From positions 806,001 to 870,000 of the forward strand of contig JAUFSD010000020.1 in NCBI GenBank assembly GCA_033030425.1: a stretch of DNA of 64,000 bases, in the 5' to 3' direction. Numbering within the stretch: the first letter of the stretch is position 1; each line of letters starts with the position of its first letter. The notes beneath the pieces are model-generated. The model searched no databases, was not told the origin of the DNA, and worked only from the letters and a program-made list of their open reading frames with translations. A program made the position numbers and the translations under genes. Source of the stretch: Verpa conica (taxonomy: Eukaryota > Ascomycota > Pezizomycetes > Pezizales > Morchellaceae). Below, one piece after another: positions 36,601 to 49,500 of this stretch.

Positions 36601-38930
36601 GAAACGACAGGTGTCATTGTAGTTGGGCCATTTTAATGTCATCCCTACTACATGATATCTTATGCAGGGCAGTAATTACACAATTCGTGGCTTTCGTAGT
36701 TATTAGTTTCTGCCCACTTGCTAACGTCTCGTAAACGTTAAGTATTGACAGATGAGGGTTTCTGCAGATATGTGGCTGATTGCTTCAATTCATGTTGAGG
36801 TGTCCCCCCTTGTTCTGTTCCGTCGTCCTTGAGCTTTACAGTCCCGCCCTCTCCCTTTCTGGTCACTTTTGAATGCCAAGAAAGAATCAATTATATCTTT
36901 ATTGTGTATAACTCACTTATCAATCACAAATTCATGCCGTGGCGATGGTAATATGACTGAATTTGCTCCTCAGGCTTCTCATGGACGATTTATCATATTT
37001 TATGTGCAGGGATAAGCCTAATCGTTCGTAAAAGCCTATCAATATAATTGACTATACAGCAACAGCCTCTTCTTATCCCAGGGAACTATTCCTTTTCATT
37101 TTATCAGAACCTTCACTGATTATTTTATCTGTAAATCTGCCGTAATTGAACTGCTTCCCATATCGCCCGAGTTTTCTAAAGTAGTCCGATATAGATGAGT
37201 AGCTGCCCTCTCTCGCGATCCTCTTTATTCTTGGGGTTCTTTGCCATCAATTCAAGAGGCAAGGCCCCTCTCTTCCAAAGATCATTTGATAGCTATATAT
37301 CTCACTTATATTGGAGTAGATACCGAATAGGCCTGCCCACTATCTTCACTATCCGGACATTGCTCTGTAACCTATTCAATAGACCCTTGCTCATACACTC
37401 AGCCAATTGAAATGATGCTTCTCCAAACCATGGACCGGTACTATCATGCTGGTAACCACTTTACGTCGTAACACTATATAAAGACCAATCTAATCCATCT
37501 GAATCCTTATATGCTATATATGGTCATGTGCACCATAATAGTACATCGCAGACCAGCCAGCTATCAACTAAGAGGTACGCCACCACACATTGCGCATCCC
37601 GTACGTGATTCAAAACTTCTCACCTGATGAATCCCAATGAGCATTTATCGTCATCTATATGATGTGCGCTGCGGTTCACCTGTTACCCGGCGGTAACCCG
37701 GCGGTAACGAAAAAGGTACTCTATAGCCAGTCAAGCGACAAAACACAGCAAACAATGATCCCAACGATAGAAGTGACCGATGGGATGACTCCTGAGAGAT
37801 ATTAAATATAGTTCAAGAAGTAATAGTACAGGTGTAATACTGATAATGTCACCCAGTAAAACAGGGGAATCTAGACTGTCCCTAGCAATATCACTTAGTC
37901 ACAATATCTCACTCGTCCTTGGCATTCTCTACTCATGCTATTTTTTATGCTCCGGATTTCTCATTCTAGCAACTAAATTATAGATTAAGATTTTTTGAGG
38001 CGTATACATATCATAACGTATAGTTGAGGTTTCCCCGGGTATATAGATTATGTTCAAAAAGTATCTATGTAGGCACATCATCGACATTAAATATAAAATA
38101 AGTGGTAATATATATTATTAAAATTACACCAATAAACCATAAATCCCCTCCTTCCCCCAAACCAGTTTTTATACTAAACGTTTCTTTTTGTATTTCTATC
38201 ACAAATAATTCCCAAGGGCCGTCAGGAGGCCATGTATCATGAGTTTTGGTGTCTCTATCCTCTCAAAAGTGCCTCGTTTATCAATCTCAGCCCAGATACT
38301 GCTACTAAGAGAGGTGTGGGCTCCTTTAGTTTGGTCTACACCAGGAGTCAGTAACAATTCTGTGGCCCTTAGTTCTGCGTGTTAGGAAAATCACATACTT
38401 CACCCGCCACTGCCATAGACATAAGCGATGCCGTATTTTCATATCAGCACAGGGCTTCTTGCATCGGCGAGGAGAGATCTCCCCATCCTACACACTCATT
38501 ATTCTATCCTGTTTTGACCCTTGCCCAGGGTAGAATGCTTTTATAATCCTGCTCCAACTTCTTTCCACACCTCTGTCTCCTATCCTCTTAGCCTTGGTGG
38601 TATGCCCGGGATGGGAAACATGTATTCCTCGACTTGGCATAATGGCCCATGCCCGGTTCTTGTATTGCTGGTGAGTAACTCTACTGTTAATCATAGACGT
38701 CAGCGGTTTCACAATGTATATGTCATTAGAGGTATGGGAAAGATAGTGGTATAATATAAAGTAGAAGTAATTGGGGATTAGAAGTATACGGGAAATAAAG
38801 TGTACTCACCTGATAATAAGACGGTTTGGCTCTAGACATTATTCGTATAGGCCGATTATCGTTATATAAAATACCAAGTCCACAGAACGTTTACTTTTGT
38901 ACTTGTTGGAATGAGTGACACTCTGTGAAG
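33620..38930. other. Intergenic, no supported gene
   Basis: Frames at 33814-34053 (79 codons) and 35270-35527 (85 codons) are moderately coding-like in composition but have no start context, intron or family to support them. A pyrimidine-rich stretch lies at 36800-36870 and an 11-bp duplication (GTAACCCGGCG) at 37683-37708. No transposon ends seen. Confidence 0.35.
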
Positions 38931-38954
38931 TTAAGTGTGGCAAATACGGGGTGT

Positions 38955-39280
38955 GGCAACACCGGAGGAATAGAATCCCGGATGGTCCGGTAGGGTAACC
39001 AAGCGGGGGAATAGTATAACCGACGGAAGGAAATTCTATCCGAGCATCGGAAGAATTACATGGTAACGGATTGGCTTTTACTTTGTATTGGGATTATGGA
39101 ATAGTTTCTATGTTAGCGGATTTGTAACTATATAAGCAGGCTTCTCCTGCATCTTTCTTTAGGTATCAATCAAGTTTGTTTGTTAGTTCTATCTTCTGTT
39201 ACTACACATCTAGTCTATTGTTTAAAAGTACTTTCCTCGTACCCTTATAAGGCGATAACTCTTATAGCCCGTACCCACAT
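38955..39280 (+). mobile_element. Possible solo LTR
   Basis: The sequence begins near TGTGGCAACACCGGAGGAATA. It has a TATA-like CTATATAAGCAGGCTTCTCC at about 39128-39147 followed by pyrimidine-rich leader sequence, and ends with a block (39235-39275) that recurs at 7663-7700. The order resembles U3-R-U5. Exact ends and target duplication were not determined. Confidence 0.35.
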
Positions 39281-42200
39281 AGGGCGAGTGTACTGATAGG
39301 ATCCGGGGTGTTGGTCTAAAAAGATGTTCTTGTGGGTCTTGAGTTATCGATGGCTTCAATTACACCTGAAGGTGGTTCGACCTTGATGTTCCATACGAGA
39401 AGAGAATAACAGTGGACTGAATGTATTGTCGTGGTAAAGGAGGGGCAAGCTGGCGACTCTATGTAGTGTGGCCAGTGGCACTAACCGGAGAACACCTGGT
39501 TTGTACTGATGATGTAATATGGATCTGGGAACGCTGAATGGTATGTAAAGCCCCAACACTCAACACAGAACCTAAAGAAGCCACCTAACGATTTGTAATC
39601 CACTGTATGCCGGGGTCCAAAATTCCAGTTTAAGCTAATTTAACGTACAAAACTTATCGACTTCTTTATTAAGAATTTTGTAAATAAATTAAACGGCAAG
39701 GTCAGATGGGTGAAGAGAACGGTCGGTCAAACGAAGGAGCTGTACAGCTGCTTCCTGTGCACTATTTGCCAGTCACCTTCCAGCAACAACCAGGCTTTTG
39801 GGTAATACATAGCACAGTTAAAATATAGATTGTACAATCAGTATGCAAAGCTATTGGTGAGGAGTCAATTGTCAAATAGAGAAAGCTTTCTTCGCAGAAA
39901 CTCGACAATATTGAGTTAGGTTAAAACCCCCACCGAAAAGCAGGCACGAAGAACTAAATCCTGACATGAAAATATCTGTCACGCTGAATATAGCACATCA
40001 GAACACATAAATGTTAAGAGTCCGGCGATAATACAACGTACCACCCAGAGTTGTTCATAGTACCCAGGTAACAGGCATGTATCTCGGTCAGCAGAGTTCG
40101 AATTACAAGTGGTGATGTGAACGTATTTTACCGGAGCTGCGTTGTACTATAGCCTCAAGTAGCATGCCCGTATTATAGTCTTTACCAACATGTAGAGCGC
40201 TGAAGACTGTATAATTTCTTACAGAACCCGTTAGCTACTATATAATATATCTAGCCCGTTATTGCTCCTCCGCCAGTTCTTTTTCCCAGGTTGGACATTG
40301 GGTCGGTTATCCGACCAGTACAGGCTCATGTGAAACCACCCCTCAGCATCATGTACCACCCATGACATAATATCTGCCGCTCATTATTTCAATAGTCGTA
40401 GGATATGGAAGATTTACTATGGAAAGATGAATTAGGTTAACCTTAGATTATTACAAGTAACTTAGAGAGCGGGCCTGTGCTAGCTACGGGACCAGCCGGA
40501 CTCGATCTGGATTGTTGGCGTTGTTTCTCGACTCATCGCGCGAATGATCCCCGTGCGGTGAAAGCTGTGTGGATGTTCGGATATAGATGACTTTAGCGGC
40601 CTGGAGTGCAAGCCGTATTTTTGGGGAGTTATCGAACGAGTCATGATAAAATAGTTCAATGCACCCCTGAGCTATCTACTGAGATATACTTCCTACACCG
40701 CAGATTTTGTCCGATTCTGTTGGTACGAGCTACAGGAATATATCATTGGGGTAAAACGCCAGGGTAACTATCTCCAAGCTTGACGAATCTTACTACCGTT
40801 ATGATCGTAAAGCCTTAATCCATTTGAGAGTTTGCATATAGCCGTACCTGAATCCAAGCGCTGGTTAGCCTGATCATATGAAAACTGGTAGATTTCCTAA
40901 ATTTCTCGGGTACAATGAGAGTATACTGGATGTTTCTGGCTTAGATAGGCACTTCCATTCCTGAAACAAAGCCAGTTCCTCAGACATATCAAGATGAGAT
41001 TAAATAACCCTAACCTCGGTTGAAGCAGGATCCTCAAAGCGTTTATGTAATCACAGTGCTTGCGTCATGTTGACCTGATACGTACGCAGAGCCGCTGCGC
41101 CCAGAGCTGGCCATGTGTATATTTTATAAGATTGAATAGTAATGAAATGGTAAGATATAGAGTGTTAGTCACATCTCTAGTCACTCGACAATCTAGAACA
41201 ATGCAAAAGGCAATAGGTGCCCTAGAGATTCCTCTAGCTATTCGTGCCAAAGATTTTATCCATGACCAGACCTGTATAGGTGTAGCCTCAACAATTTGAT
41301 ACACCAGTGAATATCTTCATGCCCACCGCTAAACAATGAATTTCTATTTTGTCCTTTTCAACTACGTATTTGGTGACAGGGGCCACTCTGATGTTTGATA
41401 TCTGATATTGGATGAAGGATTAACGCTATAGATCATGTTTTTGTGTTTGGTAGGTTTGAGGATCCAGGGGAGGAATGGCGTTAGGACCTAGAATTTCCTC
41501 TGCTGATTCTTTACATATTCTAGATACTCAACTTGTTTGATTTCAACCATATTATAAGTTGAACATACACCTACAAAAATAGAAGATTGAGAACCTCTAA
41601 ATAAGGCTGTCCTGCCACACTTAGGCTGTTAGTTTGAGGATCCAGGTAGATAGATTATCGGCTACCTTCTCGGGTGATTAGTCATCACTTCCTACTACCA
41701 AAGATATCGTAAACTCGAGTGATGGAACATGACACCATTAACAATAAAAAGTGCCCACAAATGTTACATACCTGTTCATAGCCATATTCATGTCAAGATC
41801 ATGATATACTTGAGATGTTACAGGTTAGCTATACCCTACCAAAGCTTTTGATCACCGCTCCCTTCATTTCTTAAAAACTCAAGTTAATGCACCTCCACTT
41901 TGACAGATGATTGGCCGCAGATATAAGGAGACCAAAATATTAATGCGGGATCATCCCCCAGTTCCGTCATGTAGTACTGAAAATATTCGGGAATTATTAG
42001 TTATAATCTATTAGCGATTCGGTGGAACACTTTAAGGTATACTCACTTTCAAGAAAGTCAAATATTGATAGTTATGACTACAAAAATCACGAGCTACCGC
42101 AAAATCCTTGATATTGCATTCATCATACTTACTCTTTATGTTTAGAAATACGGAAGTTTCTTTTCACGGAGTGTCTGGTCGAACCTTTCAACCCTTGACG

Positions 42201-42770
42201 GTATTTTGACAGGGCAACAATCCTCAATATATGTATGTATGATGTACTCCCATCTGACCATACCATTCGTACTGGGTGGCTTTATCTACATAATTGTCAG
42301 CAGCGCCAATAAAGTGTGCATGTAGAAAATCTAAATCGAACCCTCACATACGTAGTTACCCATGATATAAATCCATTCTTCAAAGTAATGTACCGGTCCA
42401 TACAGCCAAAAACAAAAAACTCGGACTTAAGCAGACCATCTAAATTTAGATATACCAAGCGTGTTCTCCAGATATTAGAACTGTAGAGAAGGCCTCGGTA
42501 GAATAGTCATGCTATAGGGGGAAAGATATATGAAAAAGTAAACTGGGGAGGGTTCTGTTTTTGTTGTTGGGGCGGATCCACAAGGCATTCTTTGAGGTTC
42601 AGCAAAATTCGGGGAAGCCGCTTTTAAAACGTAAAAAACTTTATCCTATCCCATTTCATACCTTATCTCGTTCCCTATTATTACAAACGCAAGAAATATC
42701 AGAGACACATACGTTTTCCGGAAGGTGCCAAAGTGGTAGTGGTGATTAGCCCGGGGGAATCTGAAGAAGC
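39281..42770. other. Intergenic, no supported gene
   Basis: Short frames only. Partial copies of the repeat found at 19.85 kb occur at about 41450-41500 and 41630-41650 (GTTTGAGGATCCAGG). Confidence 0.4.
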
Positions 42771-43297
42771 TGTTCTAGCCCAATGGCGGAACGCCGCTTA
42801 TCCAGCAATGTTCCTGAATGGACCAGTCCACCAGCGAAGGGTTTCTTATACCGGAGATATTACCACCATCTATAGATACTGGTGTGAGAGGCAATTTTAG
42901 AGCGCCTAGAGATGCCATTACTATCGTATAAATCTATAACTATATAATATAAATTTTTCATCCATATATCATACCTTAGGTAGGGCCACTCCAGGTGTGA
43001 GCCCAGCAGTGGAGGAGCTTTCAGTTAGCAGTAAGTCTCATTTAGATTATAGTTTATATACATGGAGGAGGAATCTCTTATAAATAATTAAGTAGATCCA
43101 CTAGCTCATGGGGCCACTATATACAAACATAAATTTTTCTTTTGTTGGGTAGACCGGTAGTATTCCTGGGTGGGCTGGCCCTGGTCCGGTATATGATTCC
43201 GCTCCCTGGTAGACCGGTCTATACAGGAACGTTCTCTGATGGACCGGTCTATCTAGGAATGTTCCTGCTAAGCGGCCTTCCCCAATCGAATAGAACA
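42771..43297 (+). mobile_element. Inverted-repeat element, family A copy 3
   Basis: Starts TGTTCTAGCCCAATGG and ends CGAATAGAACA. The interior aligns with 1573-2088 (for example TTACCACCATCTATAGATAC and GGTAGGGCCACTCCA). It has no coding capacity. The flanks AAGC and CAAT do not match. A partial family B end follows directly. Confidence 0.8.
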
Positions 43298-43301
43298 CAA
43301 T

Positions 43302-43427
43302 GAACAGTCCATTCAGTAACTTTAATCCACCAGGGAACGGTTTAGTCTATTAAGGAACATTCCCCAGCGGACCAGTTTGCCAGAGAACGTTCCTGGGTAG
43401 GCAGCGTCCCCTGAATGGACCAGAACA
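43302..43427 (+). mobile_element. Family B right-end fragment
   Basis: GAACAGTCCATTCAGTAAC through CTGAATGGACCAGAACA matches the right arm of family B (for example 23287-23441), but no left half is present. It abuts family A copy 3, so one element probably landed next to or in the other and part was lost. Confidence 0.7.
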
Positions 43428-45137
43428 CACTCAATCAAACACAGCATCCATACCAACGACCCTTTTCATGAGTGCAATCCTGTTATCTCGCTGCATTGGC
43501 TTTTTTGTTCCTCCGGAATCCTCCCATCGTCTTCCGTGCTCCATTTCACAGTACTATCCCGATTAATCTTTTCTACCTAATAGGTTGTTGCACCCTTATT
43601 GCTCATACACTCTGCTAATACAATCCTCTAGTTCCCCCAGCAATTATATGGAGGATATTCATCGCTGCAACGATGATACAATATCACAATCAATGTATGG
43701 AGCCCATCCGGACTTGGACTTTATACCCTACAATGGTGTAGGGAGTGTCCGACAGAGTACTTGGAATCGCGCATGAGATTAATCATGGTCTCGGAAGACA
43801 GTTCTCCACAAGGATTCCGGAGGTTTTGTTTTATAATAACCTCGGCGGAAGATATGCGCACCCAGATAGACCCTACCAATAACGATAGTATAAATACACT
43901 AGTAGATATTATAGAATCACATGGCCGCGCCGCAGCAGAAGATTCTTGACAATGTCAGTAACAAAAACAATTAAGGAGGTCACGATAACAACGCTATTGT
44001 AATAATGCACAGTTGACTGATGAGCGGATTGACTTAATAAATTGTTCTGTCTAGCATCGGATGTCTACTTCTTACGACTTTCTTTGTATTTTTCTTTTTA
44101 GCATTAGGTCTTGGGAAGAGAGAAGTACCGGCGGTTTTTTGGTTAATTGATGGTGTGTTTGACCTAACCTGTCCACATCAACTTAACCATATGCTGACAA
44201 AATGAGAGGATGTTTGTAACAATGCTAATTGGTTTCTTAGAGCCTATCTGCAAAGTTTGTCGTCCTTTCGCACATCCAAGGTGTTTGAGAGGTAGGCCTA
44301 TTTTCTTTCCTCCGATGTTGATCAACTAGTTAGAACTGAATAACAGTTGAATAAAGATATTTCTACTTGTACGTTCTATATTGTTCAGTCAAAGGGGTGT
44401 CTTGATAAGTGAGAGATTGTTTTTATTCTGAGTTTTCCAGTTTGTAAAAGCTGCCACGACCCTAGTAGACCAGGTACTTCAGGATGATTGGTACAAGCAA
44501 CCTAGTATTACAGCGGTAGTATATAGAAAGCATGTCGTCAGTCAATAATTTCCCACATTGTAATATGCTCAAAGAAGAAAACGAAGGGGCATTAGCTACG
44601 TTAACGGAGCAGGAATCATCAATCTCATAATCGATACCTAAATACATAAGCGAGTGAAGAGTGTAAAGGTATCACCTTTGACGTGGTTTTTTGAGAAATC
44701 CTTATGCTCCCATGTCCCGTATATACTCGGTCGCTGGACTGAATTCTTCGGTAAGTGTACCGACAAGTAATCGATTTACAATCACTACCTAGTAACCCCC
44801 CCGATCCAGTGGCGCAAGACCATTCTTATCTTTACTACAACATGCTAATCTTGAGTTCTTTAACAGTAACCCAACAAACCACCATCAAACCCTAACTAAA
44901 CTAACCGAAAGGTCATATTCTTGGGATGAGGTGTAGAGAAAGTAAAAATACAGGGTGATCAAGGATGCCTAGCCATATACCTAGTATTTACAGACCTATA
45001 CATCTGAAGAAATAGAAGTGTAGAGGTATGTAATTGCTATCATAGAAGCTGGTTATTATTGACACTCAAAAAGTAATCTCTACGTTAATTTTCTTTAAGC
45101 GTTGATGAGTTAAAAAGTGTCATCCGTTCATAATCTA
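43428..45137. other. Intergenic with two coding-like overlapping frames
   Basis: Frames at 43585-43776 and 43761-43949 overlap in different phases and include GFRRFCFIITSAEDMRTQID. A frameshifted relic or chance frames are both possible. The rest holds only short frames. Confidence 0.3.
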
Positions 45138-45299
45138 TTAACCGGCCCTCTGAGCCCTCTCTATCTCGTTGATACTTCTCTCAACACAGTATTCATGCCG
45201 ATGTTGAGTATATGGCGTACTATCTTTTGGGATACGGTCAAGCTCAACGAGCCGAGTACGAGCATGTGTTGTCGTATAGGATGGTAAGCGGTGAGGGAT
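45138..45299 (-). pseudogene. Coding-like 3' segment separated from the 46-kb gene by a transposon
   Basis: Immediately beyond the family B element, the minus strand carries an open frame with a charged helical composition (SINEIERAQRAG at its end, then TAA). It lies on the same strand and directly downstream of the interrupted gene at 45817-46470, so it is plausibly that gene's original 3' end. The phase across the element is off by one as far as I can tell, and there is no target duplication to define the empty site. It is described as a broken gene part, not a joined product. Confidence 0.35.
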
Positions 45300-45300
45300 A

Positions 45301-45824
45301 TGTTCTAGTCCATTCAGGTAACGCCGCTTATCCAGGAACGTTCTCTGGTAGACTGGTCCATTGGGGAACGTTCCTGCACCGTTCTCTGGTGGACTGAAGT
45401 TCCTGAATGGACTGTCCATTGGATGAACAGTGGTACTTCCACAGCCAAACTATTGACTACTTACTTTAGCCACTCCAATATCCATACCATTGTGGTTATA
45501 GTGACACAGCACACTAATACTAGGCCCCCAATACACTAACCTATTACCCATAATTTACCCTTGATCTACAGTACACTATTGCTCTCTTGAGTAATATTGT
45601 TACCTATCAAAGTCACTGATGCTTGGTATTCTGTAGAATCCTTTAGTTAAGCGAGGTAGTGAATATTTTGGTGGGGGAAGTACCGCTGTTCCTCCAATGG
45701 GCGGTCCATTGGGGAACTTCAGTCCACCAGGGAACGGTTCAGTCCATTCAGGAACGTTCCCCAGTGGACCAGTCTGCCAGAGAACGTTCCTGGAGAAGCA
45801 GCGTCCTCTGAATGGACTAGAACA
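45301..45824 (+). mobile_element. Inverted-repeat element, family B copy 3
   Basis: Starts TGTTCTAGTCCATTCAGG and ends TGAATGGACTAGAACA, with inverted arms of about 130 bp. The interior (45435-45680) is very close to that of 22881-23441. The flanks GATA and CAAC do not match. It lies in the minus-strand gene whose frame enters it at 45824. Frames 45212-45397, 45600-45956 and 45697-45978 are wholly or partly made of element sequence. Confidence 0.85.
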
Positions 45825-46470
45825 CAACCTTCTCAAGATCGGTTGCGCTCTTCTCCACAAGTCCCAAGTCTTCCTCCGCGTAGGTAGTGTCTGCAGACTT
45901 TTGAGCCTTAATTTCATCTTCTCCATCATTTTTTGCCACGAGTTTCGGCTTTTCACCCGATGCGCCAGTAGTTACTGATTTTTCACCATTGTCCCCATCT
46001 TTCCCAGTAGGATCTGCCGCTTGCAACATCCTACACAAAGGAGTGGCTTTGTTCGCACTCAGCACCCGGCACCGTCGGTTGTCCAAAAAAATACAAATCC
46101 ATGACCCCGTAAACAGTACATAAAAAGCAACAAGAGATGAAGCGAGGTAAGTCATCATTGTTGTTGATAACTCCCCCAATAGTCCCGTTGTATATAGATA
46201 TAGTCCCTCCCCTCCTATCCGTGGGCAGGTATTATCTATTGTCTACACATGTTAGTATGTCTACTTCTAAGGAGGTAAAGAGAATTAGGGATGACGCACG
46301 ATCAATGTCCGCTCGCTTAAATCAGTTAGTGGTAAACATCTCCTTATCAACTCTAAAAGAATCTTTTCGCTTGTCTCGTACTGCTTATGTGCGTTTATGA
46401 CAATCAAATAAGCTGGCAGCCCAGACCCAATAATTGAGATGATTAGTAGGAGTATATTTAGGGCCGACAT
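45817..46470 (-). CDS. Two-exon membrane protein gene, truncated by a transposon end
   Basis: Exons are 46470-46300 and 46242-45817 (198 residues as read). The intron (46299-46243, 57 bp) has a GTGCGT donor, a perfect TACTAAC branch site and a TGTAG acceptor, and it joins the frames in phase. The protein starts MSALNILLLIISIIGSG, a hydrophobic signal-anchor. A second membrane segment lies at about residues 88-110, and then comes a long hydrophilic tail rich in K, E, D and G (for example GEDEIKAQKSADTTYAEED). The last codons and the stop TAG are read from the terminal repeat of the family B element (TGTTCTAG), so the natural C-terminus is lost or altered. No family is recognised. A 49-bp tandem duplication lies just upstream of the ATG. 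Confidence 0.6.
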
Positions 46471-46480
46471 ACGGGAGTAT

Positions 46481-46578
46481 GGATGATGTGGCACAGGTGG
46501 GGATATAAATGTATTTATTTATACGTTGCGGATGATGAGGCAGTCGTGGAGATGTAGATGCATTTATTTATACTGTTG
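46481..46578 (-). repeat. 49-bp tandem duplication upstream of the 46-kb gene
   Basis: Two units start GGATGATG at 46481 and 46530 and end with ATTTATTTATAC-type sequence at the same place in each. They differ at about a quarter of positions. The nearer unit starts 11 bp from the ATG of the minus-strand gene, so the duplication sits in its 5' leader or promoter and doubles an AT-rich TATA-like element. Confidence 0.7.
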
Positions 46579-46579
46579 A

Positions 46580-49500
46580 GTGAAATGCCACGTTTACAGC
46601 ACTAGAGCGAGTGTTACAACACTAAAGCCACGGTTGCGGTACTATATGGACGTTCGGAAACAGCGATCAGTCATAAAATACTTCATACCACTTGTATTGA
46701 AGCAATTAGAAACAGGGCTACAAGACCTAGCACTCTCTTTCCCGGGATCAAACCAACATGACATATATTCACCGAAACGATATGATTCCTGATGATGGCT
46801 GATGTAGAGCATGATAACTTTTGGGTATGCTGCTCTAGCCCCGGCATCGCCAACATCTACGTACGGCGCACGAAACCATGGGTATAAGAAAACACAACGA
46901 CCTCTATAAACTTTATCGGAGGAAAACAATGCAAAAGCAAAGTATATGAAGCCTGATTTAGTATATATAAAGCTATCTGACCTTCCAAGTATAACGTAAG
47001 GGTACTATTAAGTTCTTTTGAGACTTCTCATTCCACCCCCGAAGTCTTTATATGCGTCCTACCGCTTGTTTGTGCGTCAGGGGGCTAGTTAGGTGACATT
47101 TTCGATTGTACCTCGGACACTCACACGATGGCCCTAGTAGCTCCCGCGATTATATAGTACTGTAGTAACAAATGTCTTATGAAATAGCATTGATAAGATG
47201 TTCTGTACTCCCCAGTCATTCTGAATATGCATAAACATTCCATGAGAATCACCAAAAGTTTGCCAGTGGTGTAGTTGCATGTTTGGGAAACGATAAGGTT
47301 GTTTCATTAGCAAAAATTACACCGCCTCTGAGACTCACGGCTAACTCCCTAGAAACCTTGAGGATTCTCGGCGGTCCTATAGATTGACTGTAGGCCCCGA
47401 AAGTCCCAGGGACGGTATGGAGTTGGTTCGGCCACCCTTATAGTTACCCGGCAGGTACTGAGGTGTCCTTCCGTGCAAGGTGTCTAGGTCCCTGAACCTT
47501 TCTAGGTCACGTTGTTGCCGACTACACAGTATGACTACAGCAGAACCATCCCTTAACAACACACAAAACCACTCCCAGTGAACTCTCATCTACAGGGAAC
47601 AGCCTGCCTGTAGTGGTTTGAGGATCGTTTGTCCTGCCGATGTCTGGCCATAACTGACACGTTGATTAGGAACCGGGTAGTATACCAACAATCAGTAGAA
47701 ACACAGAAACTCTGGTAGAAGGTCAACCTGACTGCCCCATAGAAGGTAAGTAACCTATCCATCCTGGTACAGGCACCTTTCATCCTCTCGTGATCTGACT
47801 GTTACTGACATCTCCATTATGACCAGACGAGGAGACACATGAGCAGCCGTACCAGACTCCGGTAGACCCGCACTTATAAAGCAAAAAAGCTGTTCATCAT
47901 GACACAGACCCTCTTCATCCGGAATTTGTCTTACGACGGTAGGACACTAGGAATTATACTCCCGGTACGAGCGGAGCAGCAGGTAGGACAGCAAGCAGAG
48001 ATGGAGTGCTTCTTGTACATAGAAAATACAAAATATATTGTTCCAATAATCTCGATTGCAGAAGCCATCACGGGTGGAGTCATAAGAATAACAAAACCGA
48101 CAATCTCTTAACAAGTCCCTATACAGTTATATGGTTCCCAAGCAATTTTCAGTTGTCTCGGTATTTTCCCACAACCCTGTACCGTGTCCTCGGAAAGTTG
48201 TTGGACATTCATGTGTCCGTGGAACACTTCTGGGACACACAACTATGCCACTGGGGTACCATTTTGCACCCCGGGATTAACCCGACCCCCAAGAACCCCC
48301 CATTGGCTACCGGAGCTTGCGGGTAGTTCATGATAAAATGCTACACTTTCCTAATGTTGGTGTGGCTCAGTACCTTCCCACCCAATCCTCATGCGGGGCG
48401 TTATGCGCTTTGCCCCCTGGATAACATGGTCTAAGATTCCTTCGTTTAGTTTTTATCCTTTCTCTACAGGGCCTCCTTATATACCCTCTCTCGTGGTCAG
48501 TGTGCTTCAAGGTGTACGATTCGTGCACTGATAGTAGTACAAGCAGTCAAAACGGCTTATAGGATATAAATGGTTTTGTTGGTCGTTATCACCCTCCAAA
48601 CTTATACCTTCCGATTCGGGAGTACGGAATATCATGTGGTTGGAAACGCTGTCATGGGTGGCTCCACTGTTAGCGACGATATGAGTGGACTCAGGGAAAG
48701 AGGGAGATCAAGAAGAGCCGGTACAGCACTCTGTCTGTGCTCTGAGTGACTCCGCTGTTCTATATTCTTCAGTCCCCCACTGGCTCTTTTGAACGAGGGC
48801 AATCTGGTTGGATACTACGGCCGAAGTACCCTATGGATATATTATTATTTCATTGATGTATCGTCTTATAAATTATCCTTAAAAGATAATTAAACCTCCT
48901 AACTCCACAGATGAACGAATGTTAATTCAAAAATTCTCCCACGTTATGTACAGAGTGAATACCCGAGAAGCAGAGCTTGCGGGGTGATCGAAGTAAAAGT
49001 ATATTGTACGCGGCAAGCGTATAGAAGCTGTGAGTCAGCTCTAATCCTACTTGCTGGTTCTTAATTGTGGAGCTAGTTCATATCGGTATCTTGATGGGTA
49101 AAGTGAACCCGGGAATGGAAGCACTCAGCCTGTATTTCACCACGCCCAAACCACACCATACGTCATGTGCTCTGTTTTCCTGTACTGCTACAATTGTGTA
49201 AAGTCGTTAAGGCTTATCACCGATGTGATATGAGAAGTGAATAAGGCGTAAGCAGTTATGTCGTCATGAGGAACCAGACCGCCTGAGCTAGATATACCGG
49301 TAGGAAGTAATGTGCACACTAATGATAGCAGTATCAGGCTCACCTTTCTCCAGCTTGACCTTCTCATTGGATTCGCTTGCTTATCCGCCGCTCCAATAGA
49401 TACGTCAAACAAGATACCCCCTCTTTTCAAGAGTTTTCCGCTTCTCCGTTACCCTCAGACCAAGATAGACTCTGCCATGCCCGCGCTGCTAGCCAATAGG

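Noticed and set aside
45600..45978. Frames of 93 and 118 codons on both strands
   Set aside because: They consist largely of family B terminal repeat; similar peptides occur at the other copies.
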